Shown here: positions 41,135 to 49,427 of the stretch, piece by piece
How the letters are laid out: the number at the start of each line of letters is the position of its first letter
Numbering within the stretch: position 1 is the first letter of the stretch
Assembly (NCBI RefSeq): GCF_000739915.1
Contig: NZ_BBJT01000004.1
Span: forward strand, 310,001 to 374,000
Direction: 5' to 3'
Origin: Paenibacillus chitinolyticus NBRC 15660
GTDB lineage: Bacteria > Bacillota > Bacilli > Paenibacillales > NBRC-103111
Length of the DNA: 64,000 nucleotides
Made by a program: the position numbers and the translations under genes
Notes under the pieces: model-generated
Database searches by the model: none
Told to the model about the DNA's origin: nothing
Seen by the model: the letters and a program-made list of their open reading frames with translations, nothing else

Positions 41135-41920
41135 TCAATCTCCCCGGCGCAGCAGGATTTGAGGAATGCCGTGATCGGGATGCTCCAGGACGATCGGTTC
41201 CGTCCCGTAGACGTCCAGGATCAGTTCGCTTCTCATAATTTCCTCCGGCGTGCCGATAGATATGCCTTCTCCCTCATGAACGACGAGAAGCCGTTCGCAG
41301 TAGAGAGCGGCCAGATTCAGATCGTGAAGGACGGCGACCACCGTCAGCCCTTCTTCCCGCTGCCACTGCCGCACGTAGTCCATCAGCTGCATCTGGTAGC
41401 CGATATCCAGATAAGTCGTAGGCTCGTCGAGCAGCAGCAGGCGGGGCTGCTGCGCCATCACCTTCGCCAGCGCCACGCGCTGTTTCTGCCCTCCGCTCAG
41501 GTTCTCGACCGTCCGGTCGGCCAGCGGCTCCAGATCGAGCCGCCGCATAATCCGGTCGATAAGCGCAGCGGCGTCCTCCCGGTCTTCCCCGAGCCAGTTC
41601 TGGAAAGGGAACCTGCCCATTTCCACCACCTCACGGACGGTGAAACCGAGCGGAGGCAGCGCATCCTGCTGAAGCACGGCAAGCCAGCGCGCCAGCTCTT
41701 TGCGGGCGTAGCCCGCGACTTCCCTCCCCTGGAGAAGAATACGGCCTTCCGTAAGGGGGTCTACGCCTGAGATCAGTCTCAGCAAAGTCGATTTGCCGCT
41801 CCCGTTAGGCCCGATGACGCCGAAAAATTCGCCGGGCTTCACCTCGAAACGGATATCTTTGAGCACGCGGATTCCGCCGAAGCTTTTTCCCGCACCCTGT
41901 ACTTCGATGATCGGTTCCAT
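41135..41920 (-). CDS. btuD: Cobalamin/iron-siderophore-type ABC transporter ATPase
   Basis: The 261-residue ATPase energises the corrinoid importer. It has Walker A GPNGSGKST, a Q-loop in WLAVLQQDALPPLGFTV, ABC signature NLSGGQKQRVALAKVM, Walker B LLLLDEPTTYLD and the switch His in AVLHDLNLAALYC. By sequence it is FecE/BtuD-type. The function as a B12 transporter is inferred from the cobalamin riboswitch and the neighbouring cob genes. The ATG at 41920 overlaps the permease stop as TGATG. Confidence 0.88.
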   Translation of the reverse strand: MEPIIEVQGAGKSFGGIRVLKDIRFEVKPGEFFGVIGPNGSGKSTLLRLISGVDPLTEGRILLQGREVAGYARKELARWLAVLQQDALPPLGFTVREVVEMGRFPFQNWLGEDREDAAALIDRIMRRLDLEPLADRTVENLSGGQKQRVALAKVMAQQPRLLLLDEPTTYLDIGYQMQLMDYVRQWQREEGLTVVAVLHDLNLAALYCERLLVVHEGEGISIGTPEEIMRSELILDVYGTEPIVLEHPDHGIPQILLRRGD

Positions 41921-42957
41921 CAGCTTCTACCCCATTTCTTCTGTTTGCGCAGCAGATAAGCGAAGAACGGCGCGCCCAGAAACGCGGTGATGACGCCGAG
42001 CGGAATCTCTGTCGGGCTTAGAAGCGTCCGGGCCAGCGTGTCGGCCCAAAGGACGTAGATGGCTCCGCCTACGGCGGAAAGCGGCACGATCAGCCGGTAA
42101 TCCGGTCCCGCGATCAGACGGATCAGATGGGGCACGATCAGCCCGACAAACCCGATGACACCGGATACGGAAACGGCGGCAGCCGTCACCAGAGTCGCGG
42201 TGATCAGCACGATCAATTTCGTCCGCTCGACATGGATGCCCAGATGAGCGGCCTGACGTTCCCCGAGCGCCAGCAGGTTGAGTGTCCGAGCATAGCTGTA
42301 AAGCACAACGAAAGTTACGAGGAAATACGGAAGGAGAACGGTTGTGTACGACCAGCCTTTCATCGCGAGACTGCCCATCAGCCAGAAAATGATTTCATTG
42401 ACGACCTGTTTGGACATCGACACGAGAAAAGAAACGACGGAGCCGAGAAACGCCTGCATCACGACACCGGAAAGCAGCAGCGTCTCCATACGGATTTTGC
42501 CGTCGGTCCGGGCCAGACGCAATACGATCCAAAGTGAAACGGCTCCGGTGGCAAAACCGACGACCGGTATCGTCCACGTACCGAAAAACGTCGTCTGCAG
42601 ACCGAAGTAAATGACGAACGCCGCGCCGACGCTCGTTCCGCTGCTTACCCCAAGCGTATACGGGTCCGCAAGCGGATTGCGCAGGACGCCTTGAAAAGCG
42701 GCTCCCGCTACCGAAAGGGAGGCCCCGACCAGGATGGCCAGCATCACGCGCGGCAGCCTTACCTTCATAATAATCTGCTCCGAGGATACGGGCCAGTCCG
42801 GCGTAATTCGGTCTCCGATCCAAGGCAGCTTGCTCCCCAGAATCGAAGCGATCTGACTCACCGGCAGATGGGCCGAGCCCAGCGAAAGACTCAGCACAAT
42901 AGAAAGAAGAAGGAGTAAAACTCCTACTCCTCCCCAAAGTCCCCATTTAGGTTTCAT
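41920..42957 (-). CDS. btuC: Cobalamin-type ABC transporter permease
   Basis: The 345-residue FecCD/BtuC-family permease has about ten membrane helices. Family motifs are VRLPRVMLAILVGASLSVAGAAFQGVLRNPLADPYTLG near the N-terminus (shown here as PRVMLAILVGASL and NPLADPYTLGVSSG) and GVIGFVGLIVPHLIRLIAGPDYR before the coupling helix. The last residues are GVITAFLGAPFFAYLLRK. The ATG at 42957 follows directly after the btuF stop, with a GGTGA site inside the end of btuF. Confidence 0.9.
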   Translation of the reverse strand: MKPKWGLWGGVGVLLLLLSIVLSLSLGSAHLPVSQIASILGSKLPWIGDRITPDWPVSSEQIIMKVRLPRVMLAILVGASLSVAGAAFQGVLRNPLADPYTLGVSSGTSVGAAFVIYFGLQTTFFGTWTIPVVGFATGAVSLWIVLRLARTDGKIRMETLLLSGVVMQAFLGSVVSFLVSMSKQVVNEIIFWLMGSLAMKGWSYTTVLLPYFLVTFVVLYSYARTLNLLALGERQAAHLGIHVERTKLIVLITATLVTAAAVSVSGVIGFVGLIVPHLIRLIAGPDYRLIVPLSAVGGAIYVLWADTLARTLLSPTEIPLGVITAFLGAPFFAYLLRKQKKWGRS

Positions 42958-43965
42958 TTATTTCACCAAGTCCGGATAGATGGCTTTAGCCATTTGCAAA
43001 AGTCCCTCTGTCAGACGCGGTCCCGGACGGGTCAGCGTATTCTGGTCGAGACCGATCACCTGGTTGTTTTTAACTGCATTGATTTCGTTCCACCCGCTGC
43101 GTCCGCGAATGAGTTCTTCAAGACTTTTCTTCGTTTTGTCATCCACTACGCCTTTGGCGAATAAAATAACGTCCGGATTCTGCTGGATGATTTTCTCCTC
43201 GCTGATCTGCTTCCAGCCCGTAATGTCGGAAGCGACATTGACACCGCCCGCCAGCGTGATCAGCTCATCCATAAATTCACCCTTGCCCACTGTCCAGCCC
43301 GGGGAGAATTCGATATAGACTTTTTTCTTCTTGTCCGCCGCTACGGTTTTTACGGCATCCGTAACTTTTTGACGGTCTTCTTTCATTTTTGCGACGACTT
43401 TTTCCGCCTGTTCCTGATGATCGGTAATCTGGCCGTAGAGCTGAATATTTTTCATGACGTCGTCAAGCGTCTTCGGCTCCACCTTGAACACGTTAATGCC
43501 CATCGCGCGCAGCTTTTCGACCGATTCTTTTTTCATCGAAACGCCTGTGAAAACAATGTCGGCTCCCGACGCGATAACCGATTCCTGGTTAGGCTGCGTA
43601 ATTCCGCCCATTTTCGGCTTCGTTTTCGCTTCCGCCGGATAATCGTCAAAATCGGACACGCCGACGATTATATCGCCCAGACCGATCGCAAAAAGAGCTT
43701 CCGTCTCCGCCGGCGAAACCGACACGATTTTTCCTGGCGCTTTCTCGAACGTAAATTCCTTGCCCGTCGCATCGGTTACTTTCAAAGGATACTGCGTTTT
43801 CTTCGCGCTCGATTGCGGAGCGGTGCTTGCCGCCGGAGAGGCTGATCCCGCCGTTCCGTTATCCGCGCTTTGCTTGCCGCAAGCTGCCAGGCCGACGACC
43901 ATCGTCAAAACGAGCAGCAGCAGGGCGTATTTAAAACCCCCGGTGGTTTTTCGTTCGTTGTTCAT
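42958..43965 (-). CDS. btuF: Cobalamin-type ABC transporter substrate-binding lipoprotein
   Basis: The 335 residues have a lipoprotein signal (LLLVLTMVVGLAACGKQS; the acylated Cys is at about 29) and a class III substrate-binding fold. Motifs include FEKAPGKIVSVSPAETEALFAIGLGDIIVGVSDFDDYP, SGADIVFTG and a C-terminal KNNQVIGLDQNTLTRPGPRL. By family knowledge it captures corrinoid outside the membrane and delivers it to BtuC. It is the first gene after the B12 riboswitch. The ATG at 43965 follows AAGGGAGTAGAGAAC. Confidence 0.9.
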   Translation of the reverse strand: MNNERKTTGGFKYALLLLVLTMVVGLAACGKQSADNGTAGSASPAASTAPQSSAKKTQYPLKVTDATGKEFTFEKAPGKIVSVSPAETEALFAIGLGDIIVGVSDFDDYPAEAKTKPKMGGITQPNQESVIASGADIVFTGVSMKKESVEKLRAMGINVFKVEPKTLDDVMKNIQLYGQITDHQEQAEKVVAKMKEDRQKVTDAVKTVAADKKKKVYIEFSPGWTVGKGEFMDELITLAGGVNVASDITGWKQISEEKIIQQNPDVILFAKGVVDDKTKKSLEELIRGRSGWNEINAVKNNQVIGLDQNTLTRPGPRLTEGLLQMAKAIYPDLVK

Positions 43966-44029
43966 GTTCTCTACTCCCTTGCTGATTTAGTTTGACTTGA
44001 GGTTGTCCCACGATGTTCGCGCATGTCAA

Positions 44030-44063
44030 CAAAAAATCCCCCCTATCCGGAGATAGAGGGGAT
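44030..44063 (-). terminator. Terminator of the cobalamin riboswitch
   Basis: On the minus strand ATCCCCTCTATC pairs with GATAGGGGGGAT around a TCCG loop, followed by T6. It lies between the aptamer and btuF and should act as the expression platform. Confidence 0.8.
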
Positions 44064-44147
44064 AACTTTCAGAATCACGAGGTGAAACGGCCGTCAATCG
44101 GACGTCCTTTCCGGTTTCGCGCGATCCTCTCCTCGAAGGATATTGTG

Positions 44148-44362
44148 CTGCAAACCGGCAGGCAGGTCTCCTGACTTACGGATGGCTGACCGTCTTGCCT
44201 TCCCATCCGGCGCGGACAGTGGCATCGTAAGACGATCTCCGTATTACAGTGGCGGGACCGTGCCGGATTTGCACCGGCTTCCCTTTTCACCCTGGGCTTT
44301 GGCTCTGTTACGAGACGCCGCTTCGGGACCTGACGGTAAACGTATGAGGTTGGGCCTTCAAG
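44148..44362 (-). promoter_or_regulatory. Cobalamin riboswitch (AdoCbl type) of the btu-cob operon
   Basis: On the minus strand the aptamer core reads GGGAAGCCGGTGCAAATCCGG in part, then ACGGTCCCGCCACTGTAA, and near the end the B12 box AAGTCAGGAGACCTGCCTGCC. The arrangement and the length of about 215 bases fit the cobalamin riboswitch. Coenzyme B12 binding is expected to repress the nine downstream genes. Confidence 0.95.
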
Positions 44363-44372
44363 TTCATCCCCC

Positions 44373-44402
44373 ATTATAGGCCAAGCGGCGCCGGAAAGAC
44401 AA
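44373..44402 (-). promoter_or_regulatory. SigA promoter of the btu-cob operon
   Basis: On the minus strand TTGTCT (44402-44397) and TATAAT (44378-44373) are 18 bases apart, directly upstream of the riboswitch. Confidence 0.75.
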
Positions 44403-44475
44403 GGACTTTAGTCATCGCACCACGTGCAGTTCCCGGCGTCCGCTATGGAGTCGCGGCGGCGGCAAGGCCGTCGCT

Positions 44476-45051
44476 TCACGATTTGGCGGCGATCTTTTTG
44501 AGCACCTCGAACGACTGCTCGGGATTGCGGCTGTTCACCGCCATAAAAGCGACGAGCCCCTTGCCTTCCACGCCGTTATCCTTCATCCACTTGGAATACT
44601 GGAGGGGAATGCCGTACAGATGCGTCTCCTTCTTAGGCGCTTCGGGCGGATTCTTTTTCTTGCCGGCAGGTTCAATCGTCGCCTCGAGTACGCCCTCCGG
44701 ATAGTCTTCCTGCTTGAAATGCTCTTCCAGCGGCAAAAATGCCCCTTCGGCCGCATAAATCTTAAACTGTTCTTCGGGGATGATCAGGATACCGTGATTG
44801 CCGTATCCCATTTCGACGATCATCTTTTCATTGGAAAAAAGCGGGGACGTATTCAAATAGATGGACGGCTTGTCCCCCACAAGCGCTTTCAACGAATTTT
44901 CAAGCTTAAAAGCGGCATCGACCGGTATGCCGTCACGGGCCATCATAAAGATGGAAACATCCGCTTTGGGCTGGGCCTTCCCGCACCCGGAAACCAAGAC
45001 GGTGAATAATAGAAGCAGTACTGCAGCCGGAAACCAGCGTTTCTGTGTCAT
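44476..45051 (-). CDS. Hypothetical lipoprotein
   Basis: The 191 residues have a signal peptide with lipobox LVSGC (Cys at about 24) and a mixed alpha/beta domain (VSIFMMARDGIPVDAAFKLENSL ... ILIIPEEQFKIYAAEGAFLPLEEHF). It vaguely recalls the first lobe of solute-binding proteins but is too short. A Lys/Pro-rich stretch (AGKKKNPPEAPKKE) interrupts it. The ATG at 45051 follows GGAGGGATTTTG. No partner genes are evident; it follows the Spo0E-like gene after 54 bases and may be co-transcribed with it. Confidence 0.7.
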   Translation of the reverse strand: MTQKRWFPAAVLLLLFTVLVSGCGKAQPKADVSIFMMARDGIPVDAAFKLENSLKALVGDKPSIYLNTSPLFSNEKMIVEMGYGNHGILIIPEEQFKIYAAEGAFLPLEEHFKQEDYPEGVLEATIEPAGKKKNPPEAPKKETHLYGIPLQYSKWMKDNGVEGKGLVAFMAVNSRNPEQSFEVLKKIAAKS

Positions 45052-45105
45052 CAAAATCCCTCCGTTGCCCGATAGCTTATGCAAACGCTGCAAAAAAGCC
45101 GGCAT

Positions 45106-45366
45106 TTACCGGCTCTTCTGGACTAGATTCATATATTCGTTAATCTTATGATCAAGAAGCGTACTCATTTCAATTACGGACTCGGAAGTCATAGCCTCAC
45201 CGGACTGAACCATCTGTTCCAGTCTGTGCCGCATAAACTGAATTTCTTCTTCCAGGTGAAAGAGGGAGGCTAATTTGGCAGGTCGTTTGGATAACCAGCG
45301 TTGATCGGAAACGTCATGACTGTACCAACCCGAGTTGTCGGCCAGACGATATTCTAAATAAGCCAT
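45106..45366 (-). CDS. Spo0E-like aspartyl-phosphate phosphatase
   Basis: The 86 residues have at their C-terminal half the Spo0E helical hairpin pattern. It reads LEEEIQFMRHRLEQMVQ followed by a loop and then SVIEMSTLLDHKINEYMNLV, including the S-x-x-L-D motif used by these phosphatases against Spo0A-P. The first 35 residues are unassigned and slightly longer than in minimal family members. The ATG at 45366 follows TAAAGGAGGGATATGT. It may delay sporulation by dephosphorylating Spo0A, as known for the family. Confidence 0.8.
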   Translation of the reverse strand: MAYLEYRLADNSGWYSHDVSDQRWLSKRPAKLASLFHLEEEIQFMRHRLEQMVQSGEAMTSESVIEMSTLLDHKINEYMNLVQKSR

Positions 45367-45436
45367 ACATATCCCTCCTTTACCCTAAAGATATCAGTTT
45401 TTTCCGATTCTGAAAACTATTTTTTGGGACAAGTCT

Positions 45437-46633
45437 TTACAATTTTTTCACAAAAGACCCAATACGGTCCAAAGCCTCGTTCAGCTGTGAAACGGAAGTC
45501 GCATAGGAGCAGCGGACGAAGCCTTCGCCGCCGTTGCCGAACACTTGTCCCGGAACGGCCGCCACCTTCGCTTCTGTCAGGAGTCGCTGAGCGAACTCTT
45601 CCGAGCTGAGGCCCGTCGAAGCGATGGAAGGGAACGCGTAGAACGCTCCCTGAGGCTCGTGGCAGTCGAGACCGATCTGCCGGAAGCCTTGAACGACCAG
45701 ACGCCTGCGCTGGTTATAGGACTCGATCATCCGGTCCTTCTCCTCCAGCCCGTTGCGGAGCGCCTCAAGAGCGGCAATCTGGCCCATGATCGGAGCGCAC
45801 ATGACCGTGTACTGATGGATCTTCAGCATCGCGGAGATCAGGTCCGGATGCCCGCACATGTAGCCGACTCTCCAGCCCGTCATGGCAAAAGCTTTCGCGA
45901 AGCCGCTGACGAGAATAGTACGATCCCGCATGCCGGGCAGCGACGCGAAGCTCACGTGCTTGCTTCCGTAAGTGAGCTCCGCATAAATTTCATCGGCGAT
46001 GACGATCAGATCGTTCTCTTCCACGATCCGGGCGATCGGCTCCCAGTCCTCGTACGTCATGATGCCGCCCGTCGGGTTGCTCGGATAGCTCAGAACGAGA
46101 ACCTTGGATTTCGGCGTCAGACTTGCGCGGAGCGCCTCGGGCTTCAGCTTGAAGCTGTCCTTCGCGAAGGTCTCGATGCCGACCGGGACTCCTCCGCCAA
46201 TCGTGACGATCGGACTGTAAGCGATGTAGCAGGGTTCCGGAATGAGAATTTCATCGCCCGGCGCAATCAGCGCGCGCAGCGCAAGGTCAATCGCCTCGCT
46301 GCCGCCGACCGTTACGACAACTTCATTCGAAGGCTCGTATTTTACGGCAAAATTCGTGTACAAATACTCGGCGATCGCTTCGCGAAGCTCAGGGAGGCCC
46401 GCATTCGGCGTATAGTTCGTCCGGCCTCTTTCCAGGGAATACACGCACGCCTCGCGGACATGCCACGGCGTCACGAAATCCGGCTCCCCGACGCCAAGAG
46501 AAATAATATCCTTGCTTCCGCTTACCAAATCAAAAAAACGCCGGATGCCCGAAGGAGGAATATCCCGGACCAGCGGTGACAAATAGCCCTGCATGGATTT
46601 CGGTTTGCTTCCGATTTCTTCCTGGTTTATCAT
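45437..46633 (-). CDS. alaT: Aminotransferase, AlaT (YugH)-like
   Basis: The 398 residues are a class I aminotransferase. Motifs are ISLGVGEPDFVTPWHV, NYTPNAGLPELREAIAEYL, VGGSEAIDLALRALI, LSYPSNPTGGIM, VIADEIYAELTY and the PLP lysine in SGFAKAFAMTGWRVGYM. It matches Bacillus YugH, identified as alanine transaminase AlaT, and it lies directly after a YugG/AlaR-like regulator as in Bacillus. The ATG at 46633 is eight bases after AAAGGA; the ATG two codons earlier is too close. The stop is 70 bases from the Spo0E-like gene. Confidence 0.83.
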   Translation of the reverse strand: MINQEEIGSKPKSMQGYLSPLVRDIPPSGIRRFFDLVSGSKDIISLGVGEPDFVTPWHVREACVYSLERGRTNYTPNAGLPELREAIAEYLYTNFAVKYEPSNEVVVTVGGSEAIDLALRALIAPGDEILIPEPCYIAYSPIVTIGGGVPVGIETFAKDSFKLKPEALRASLTPKSKVLVLSYPSNPTGGIMTYEDWEPIARIVEENDLIVIADEIYAELTYGSKHVSFASLPGMRDRTILVSGFAKAFAMTGWRVGYMCGHPDLISAMLKIHQYTVMCAPIMGQIAALEALRNGLEEKDRMIESYNQRRRLVVQGFRQIGLDCHEPQGAFYAFPSIASTGLSSEEFAQRLLTEAKVAAVPGQVFGNGGEGFVRCSYATSVSQLNEALDRIGSFVKKL

Positions 46634-46645
46634 CGTCATCGTCCT

Positions 46646-47137
46646 TTATGGTGAGACCAGCATCCGATGATCATCCTCACGGTCATCAAAAATGATCCCA
46701 TCCTGTTTGTATTTTTTCAGAATAAAATGAGTTTTCGTTGACAATACCCGGTCCAGTGTCGACAGCTTGCTGGAAACGAAAGAAGACACTTCCCGCAGCG
46801 TACGGCCCTCGATCTCCACAAGCAGATCGTAAGCTCCGGACATCAGATAGACCGACTTCACTTCTGGATATAAATAAATGCGTTCCGCAATCGCGTCGAA
46901 TCCGGTTCCCCGTTCAGGCGTGATCTGCACTTCGATCAGCGCGTTCACCTTGTCGCTGTCCACTTTGCTCCAGTTGAGCACGGTGGCGTACTTCACGATG
47001 ATGTGCTCGTCTTCCATCTGGCGGATGGCCGCCGTTGCCTCATCTTCCGTAATTCCCAGCATGGTCGCGATAAGCGCCGGAGAGCGGCGGGAATCCTCTT
47101 TCAGAATATCCAGAATCTTGTGCTTCAAATCGTCCAT
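46646..47137 (-). CDS. alaR: Lrp/AsnC-family regulator, AlaR (YugG)-like
   Basis: The 163 residues have an N-terminal helix-turn-helix (ILKEDSRRSPALIATMLGITEDEATAAIRQMEDEHII) and the RAM (AsnC ligand-binding) domain (VNALIEVQITPERGTGFDAIAERIYLYPEVKSVYLMSGAYDLLVEIEG). The ATG at 47137 follows TAGTAGGAGGCTTGACG; an in-frame upstream start is not needed. It precedes alaT by 12 bases, so both are one operon, matching yugG-yugH of Bacillus where the regulator activates alanine biosynthesis. Confidence 0.85.
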   Translation of the reverse strand: MDDLKHKILDILKEDSRRSPALIATMLGITEDEATAAIRQMEDEHIIVKYATVLNWSKVDSDKVNALIEVQITPERGTGFDAIAERIYLYPEVKSVYLMSGAYDLLVEIEGRTLREVSSFVSSKLSTLDRVLSTKTHFILKKYKQDGIIFDDREDDHRMLVSP

Positions 47138-47259
47138 CGTCAAGCCTCCTACTAAGAATCGATCATGTATAAGGTCCAATGAAATCAAGCATCGGATAGG
47201 GAAAATCGTTATCTTCCATATTACACGCAGCCCCCGCCGAATTCAATAAAAAACGGAAG

Positions 47260-47297
47260 CGCAAAAAAGCCGCAAGCACGCGCTCCTTGCAGCTTCA
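47260..47297 (-). terminator. Terminator downstream of the GNAT gene
   Basis: On the minus strand GCTGCAAG and CTTGCGGC form a stem around GAGCGCGTG, followed by T6. It lies about 215 bases after the GNAT stop. Confidence 0.75.
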
Positions 47298-47509
47298 TCT
47301 CCCTGCCCCGGCAAGCGGTTCGGCATCGCCCGGCGGCGCAAAACGGCAAGGTCGCTCCCCTAGCCTGCCGGGGCTTTCGGTCTCGCGGATTTCTGCTCGG
47401 AAAGCCCTTCCCCGTACAGGCATCTCCTTATGCCCGGTCTCCGGGGCTGCCGGACGTGCTTTTGCGGGTCTTGCCGATCGCGGGAACCCGCCAACTGCTG
47501 CACTCCGCT

Positions 47510-47818
47510 CTAGCCTACTGTGCGGCTGTAGGACGACTGCTTGCCGCGGAGCAGACGAAGCATGGCCGATTCGATCCCTCTTTTGCGGTAAGAAGGCAGA
47601 ATAAGGACCGAAAGGGAGACTTCGTTCTCCCACTCCACGTCTCCGGTACAAAAGGCGATTCCGACCAGTTTCTGATCCTCGTAAGCGGAAATAAAACGGC
47701 CGTTTCCGATTTGCTTCAAACTTTTGCGATCGACCTTCTGGGAAGTTAATTCTGTATAGGATTGTATAAAGGGGTTCAGGACCCATGGTTTAGGCATCTC
47801 ACCGGACAACGAAATCAT
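47510..47818 (-). CDS. Short GNAT acetyltransferase, probably C-terminally truncated
   Basis: The 102 residues contain the first part of a GNAT fold: beta strands GRFISAYEDQKLVGIAFCTG and VSLSVLILPSYRKRGIESAMLRLL, where the acetyl-CoA pyrophosphate loop reads RKRGIESA. The final strand-helix-strand part normal for the fold is missing; the frame ends soon after. The ATG at 47818 follows GAAAGGTGG and the promoter at 47860-47888 is close to consensus. The gap of about 215 GC-rich bases before the terminator suggests that the gene was once longer. No frame in that gap restores GNAT sequence that I can see. Confidence 0.6.
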   Translation of the reverse strand: MISLSGEMPKPWVLNPFIQSYTELTSQKVDRKSLKQIGNGRFISAYEDQKLVGIAFCTGDVEWENEVSLSVLILPSYRKRGIESAMLRLLRGKQSSYSRTVG

Positions 47819-47859
47819 TCTTGCAGGCCACCTTTCTACGAACAAGTGAATCTGTGATA

Positions 47860-47888
47860 ATTATACATGATACTGTATTTTTATTCAA
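47860..47888 (-). promoter_or_regulatory. SigA promoter of the GNAT gene
   Basis: On the minus strand TTGAAT (47888-47883) and TATAAT (47865-47860) are 17 bases apart. Confidence 0.75.
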
Positions 47889-48207
47889 CGACTTCCTTTC
47901 ATATTCCACGCCTTTACAAAAAAATCCTATTTCTCCTCCGGCAGCATCGTCCTGAATATGCACAGGACAACTTACTCCTGCCATTCCGCTTTCACACCGC
48001 GCACAGTTATCGGCGCGGCCGTGTGTCATCGCATGACGGTGACTTCCGGCCCAAGGCGCCGGAGGCGAAACTCTCCGTTCCGTAAGTATGAAGTCCCCAC
48101 AAAATCAGTGAGGCATTCCGGGCCTGCCTTCATGCATACGGGCAGCCGCTTTATTTTTTATTTATAGGGACCCTCAATCTTCCTGTTCATAAAATCGACC
48201 GCATAAA
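47889..48207. other. Intergenic region with a recurring CATGACGG-type element
   Basis: No gene with a ribosome site is visible. The segment near 48021-48046 (GTGTGTCATCGCATGACGGTGACTTCC in part) resembles sequences in other intergenic regions of the window at 11770, 50920 and 56690. A 14-base sequence TTATTTATAGGGAC at 48158-48171 recurs exactly at 48241-48254. Confidence 0.4.
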
Positions 48208-48241
48208 AAAGAGCTTTCCCCGGATTCAGGAAAAGCTCTCT
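48206..48241 (-). terminator. Terminator of cysK
   Basis: GAGCTTTTCC and GGGAAAGCTC form a stem around a short loop on the minus strand, followed by T6. It is about 165 bases after the cysK stop. Confidence 0.75.
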
Positions 48242-48406
48242 TATTTATAGGGACACCGATTACGCATCGCATCCTCGCACGCGCTTATGAAAACGCCCCG
48301 GACGGCAGCCGTATTCAAGGGTACGTCCTTGATCAGACCGGCATACGGGAATTCATCCTTCCGCGATGCTGCTGCGATATGGCCGCATCCCGCCGCCTCC
48401 GACGAT

Positions 48407-49333
48407 TTATTCGCCGAAGATGCCCATGCTGAGGTACCGCTCGCCCGTATCGGGCGCGATGCACAGGACGCGCTTGCCGGGCCCCAGCTTGCGGGCCACC
48501 TGGATGGCCGTCCACACGGTCGCGCCCGCGGACGGACCGACGAGGATGCCCTCCTTGGCCGCGAGCTCACGGGTCGTGCGCAGCGCATCCTCGTCCTCTA
48601 CCCGGACGATCTCGTCGTAGACGTCCGTGTTCAAAATCTTCGGCACGAAGCCCGGCGACGTGCCGACCAGCTTGTGCGGGCCGGGCTCTCCGCCCGACAG
48701 CACCGGCGATCCGGCCGGCTCGACGACGTAGATCTCGATGCCGGGGATCCGCTCGCGCAGCACCTCGCCCGTGCCCGTGATCGTCCCGCCGGTGCCGGAC
48801 GAAGCGACGAACGCGTCGAGCCTGCCGTCCGTCTGCTCGAGAATCTCCAAGGCGGTGGTCACCCGGTGAATGTCCGGGTTCGCCTTGTTCTCGAACTGCT
48901 GCGGGATGAAGCTGCCGGGAATGCCGCGCTGAAGCTCCAGCGCTTTGGCAATCGCACCCGGCATACGCTCCGCCGCAGGCGTCAGCACCACATCCGCTCC
49001 GTAGGCCTTGAGCAGATTGATCCGCTCCTTGGTCATGTTATCCGGCATGACCAGAATCGCTTTATACCCCTTCACGGCCGCGTTCATGGCCAGTCCGATG
49101 CCGGTGTTGCCGCTCGTCGGCTCGATGATCGTCGCGCCGGGCTTCAGCAGGCCGTCTTTCTCGGCCTGCGCTATCAAATTATAGGCCGCGCGGTCTTTTA
49201 CGCTCCCGCTCGGATTGAAATATTCCAGCTTAACATAGACTTCCGCATGCTCTTCGCTTGTCAGGCGGTTAAGCCTCACGGCAGGCGTGTCTCCAATCAG
49301 TTCCGCGATGCTGTTTACCAGTTTCCCGCTCAT
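48407..49333 (-). CDS. cysK: Cysteine synthase (O-acetylserine sulfhydrylase)
   Basis: CysK forms cysteine from O-acetylserine and sulfide. The 308 residues are a fold type II PLP enzyme with the PLP lysine in NPSGSVKDRAAYNLI and the substrate loop PTSGNTGIGLA. The phosphate-binding loop is SSGTGGTITG and the C-terminal motif is GILVGPSAGATVW. The ATG at 49333 follows GGGGAGGAGACCGGAA. The product is a substrate for the metI-metC pathway encoded 39 kb away. The gene is monocistronic. Homologous cystathionine beta-synthases or isoforms cannot be excluded by eye. Confidence 0.9.
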   Translation of the reverse strand: MSGKLVNSIAELIGDTPAVRLNRLTSEEHAEVYVKLEYFNPSGSVKDRAAYNLIAQAEKDGLLKPGATIIEPTSGNTGIGLAMNAAVKGYKAILVMPDNMTKERINLLKAYGADVVLTPAAERMPGAIAKALELQRGIPGSFIPQQFENKANPDIHRVTTALEILEQTDGRLDAFVASSGTGGTITGTGEVLRERIPGIEIYVVEPAGSPVLSGGEPGPHKLVGTSPGFVPKILNTDVYDEIVRVEDEDALRTTRELAAKEGILVGPSAGATVWTAIQVARKLGPGKRVLCIAPDTGERYLSMGIFGE

Positions 49334-49427
49334 TTCCGGTCTCCTCCCCGAAGCACGATTGTTCCTCTTTCCAACGCATTGGGTTCCAAACATATACCCA
49401 CTATTTTTATAGGAATGGACAGCTCTG

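Noticed and set aside
44075-44374. 99-codon minus-strand frame upstream of btuF
   Set aside because: It covers the cobalamin riboswitch exactly; the conserved RNA structure explains the sequence.
47295-47786. 163-codon minus-strand frame overlapping the GNAT gene
   Set aside because: Overlaps the GNAT frame, lacks a ribosome site, and is Arg/Pro/Gly-rich without any recognisable motif.
48241-48406. Minus-strand protein-like frame ending AMRNRCPYK downstream of cysK
   Set aside because: No start codon with a ribosome site before it, and it overlaps the end of cysK in another frame; kept only as a remark.
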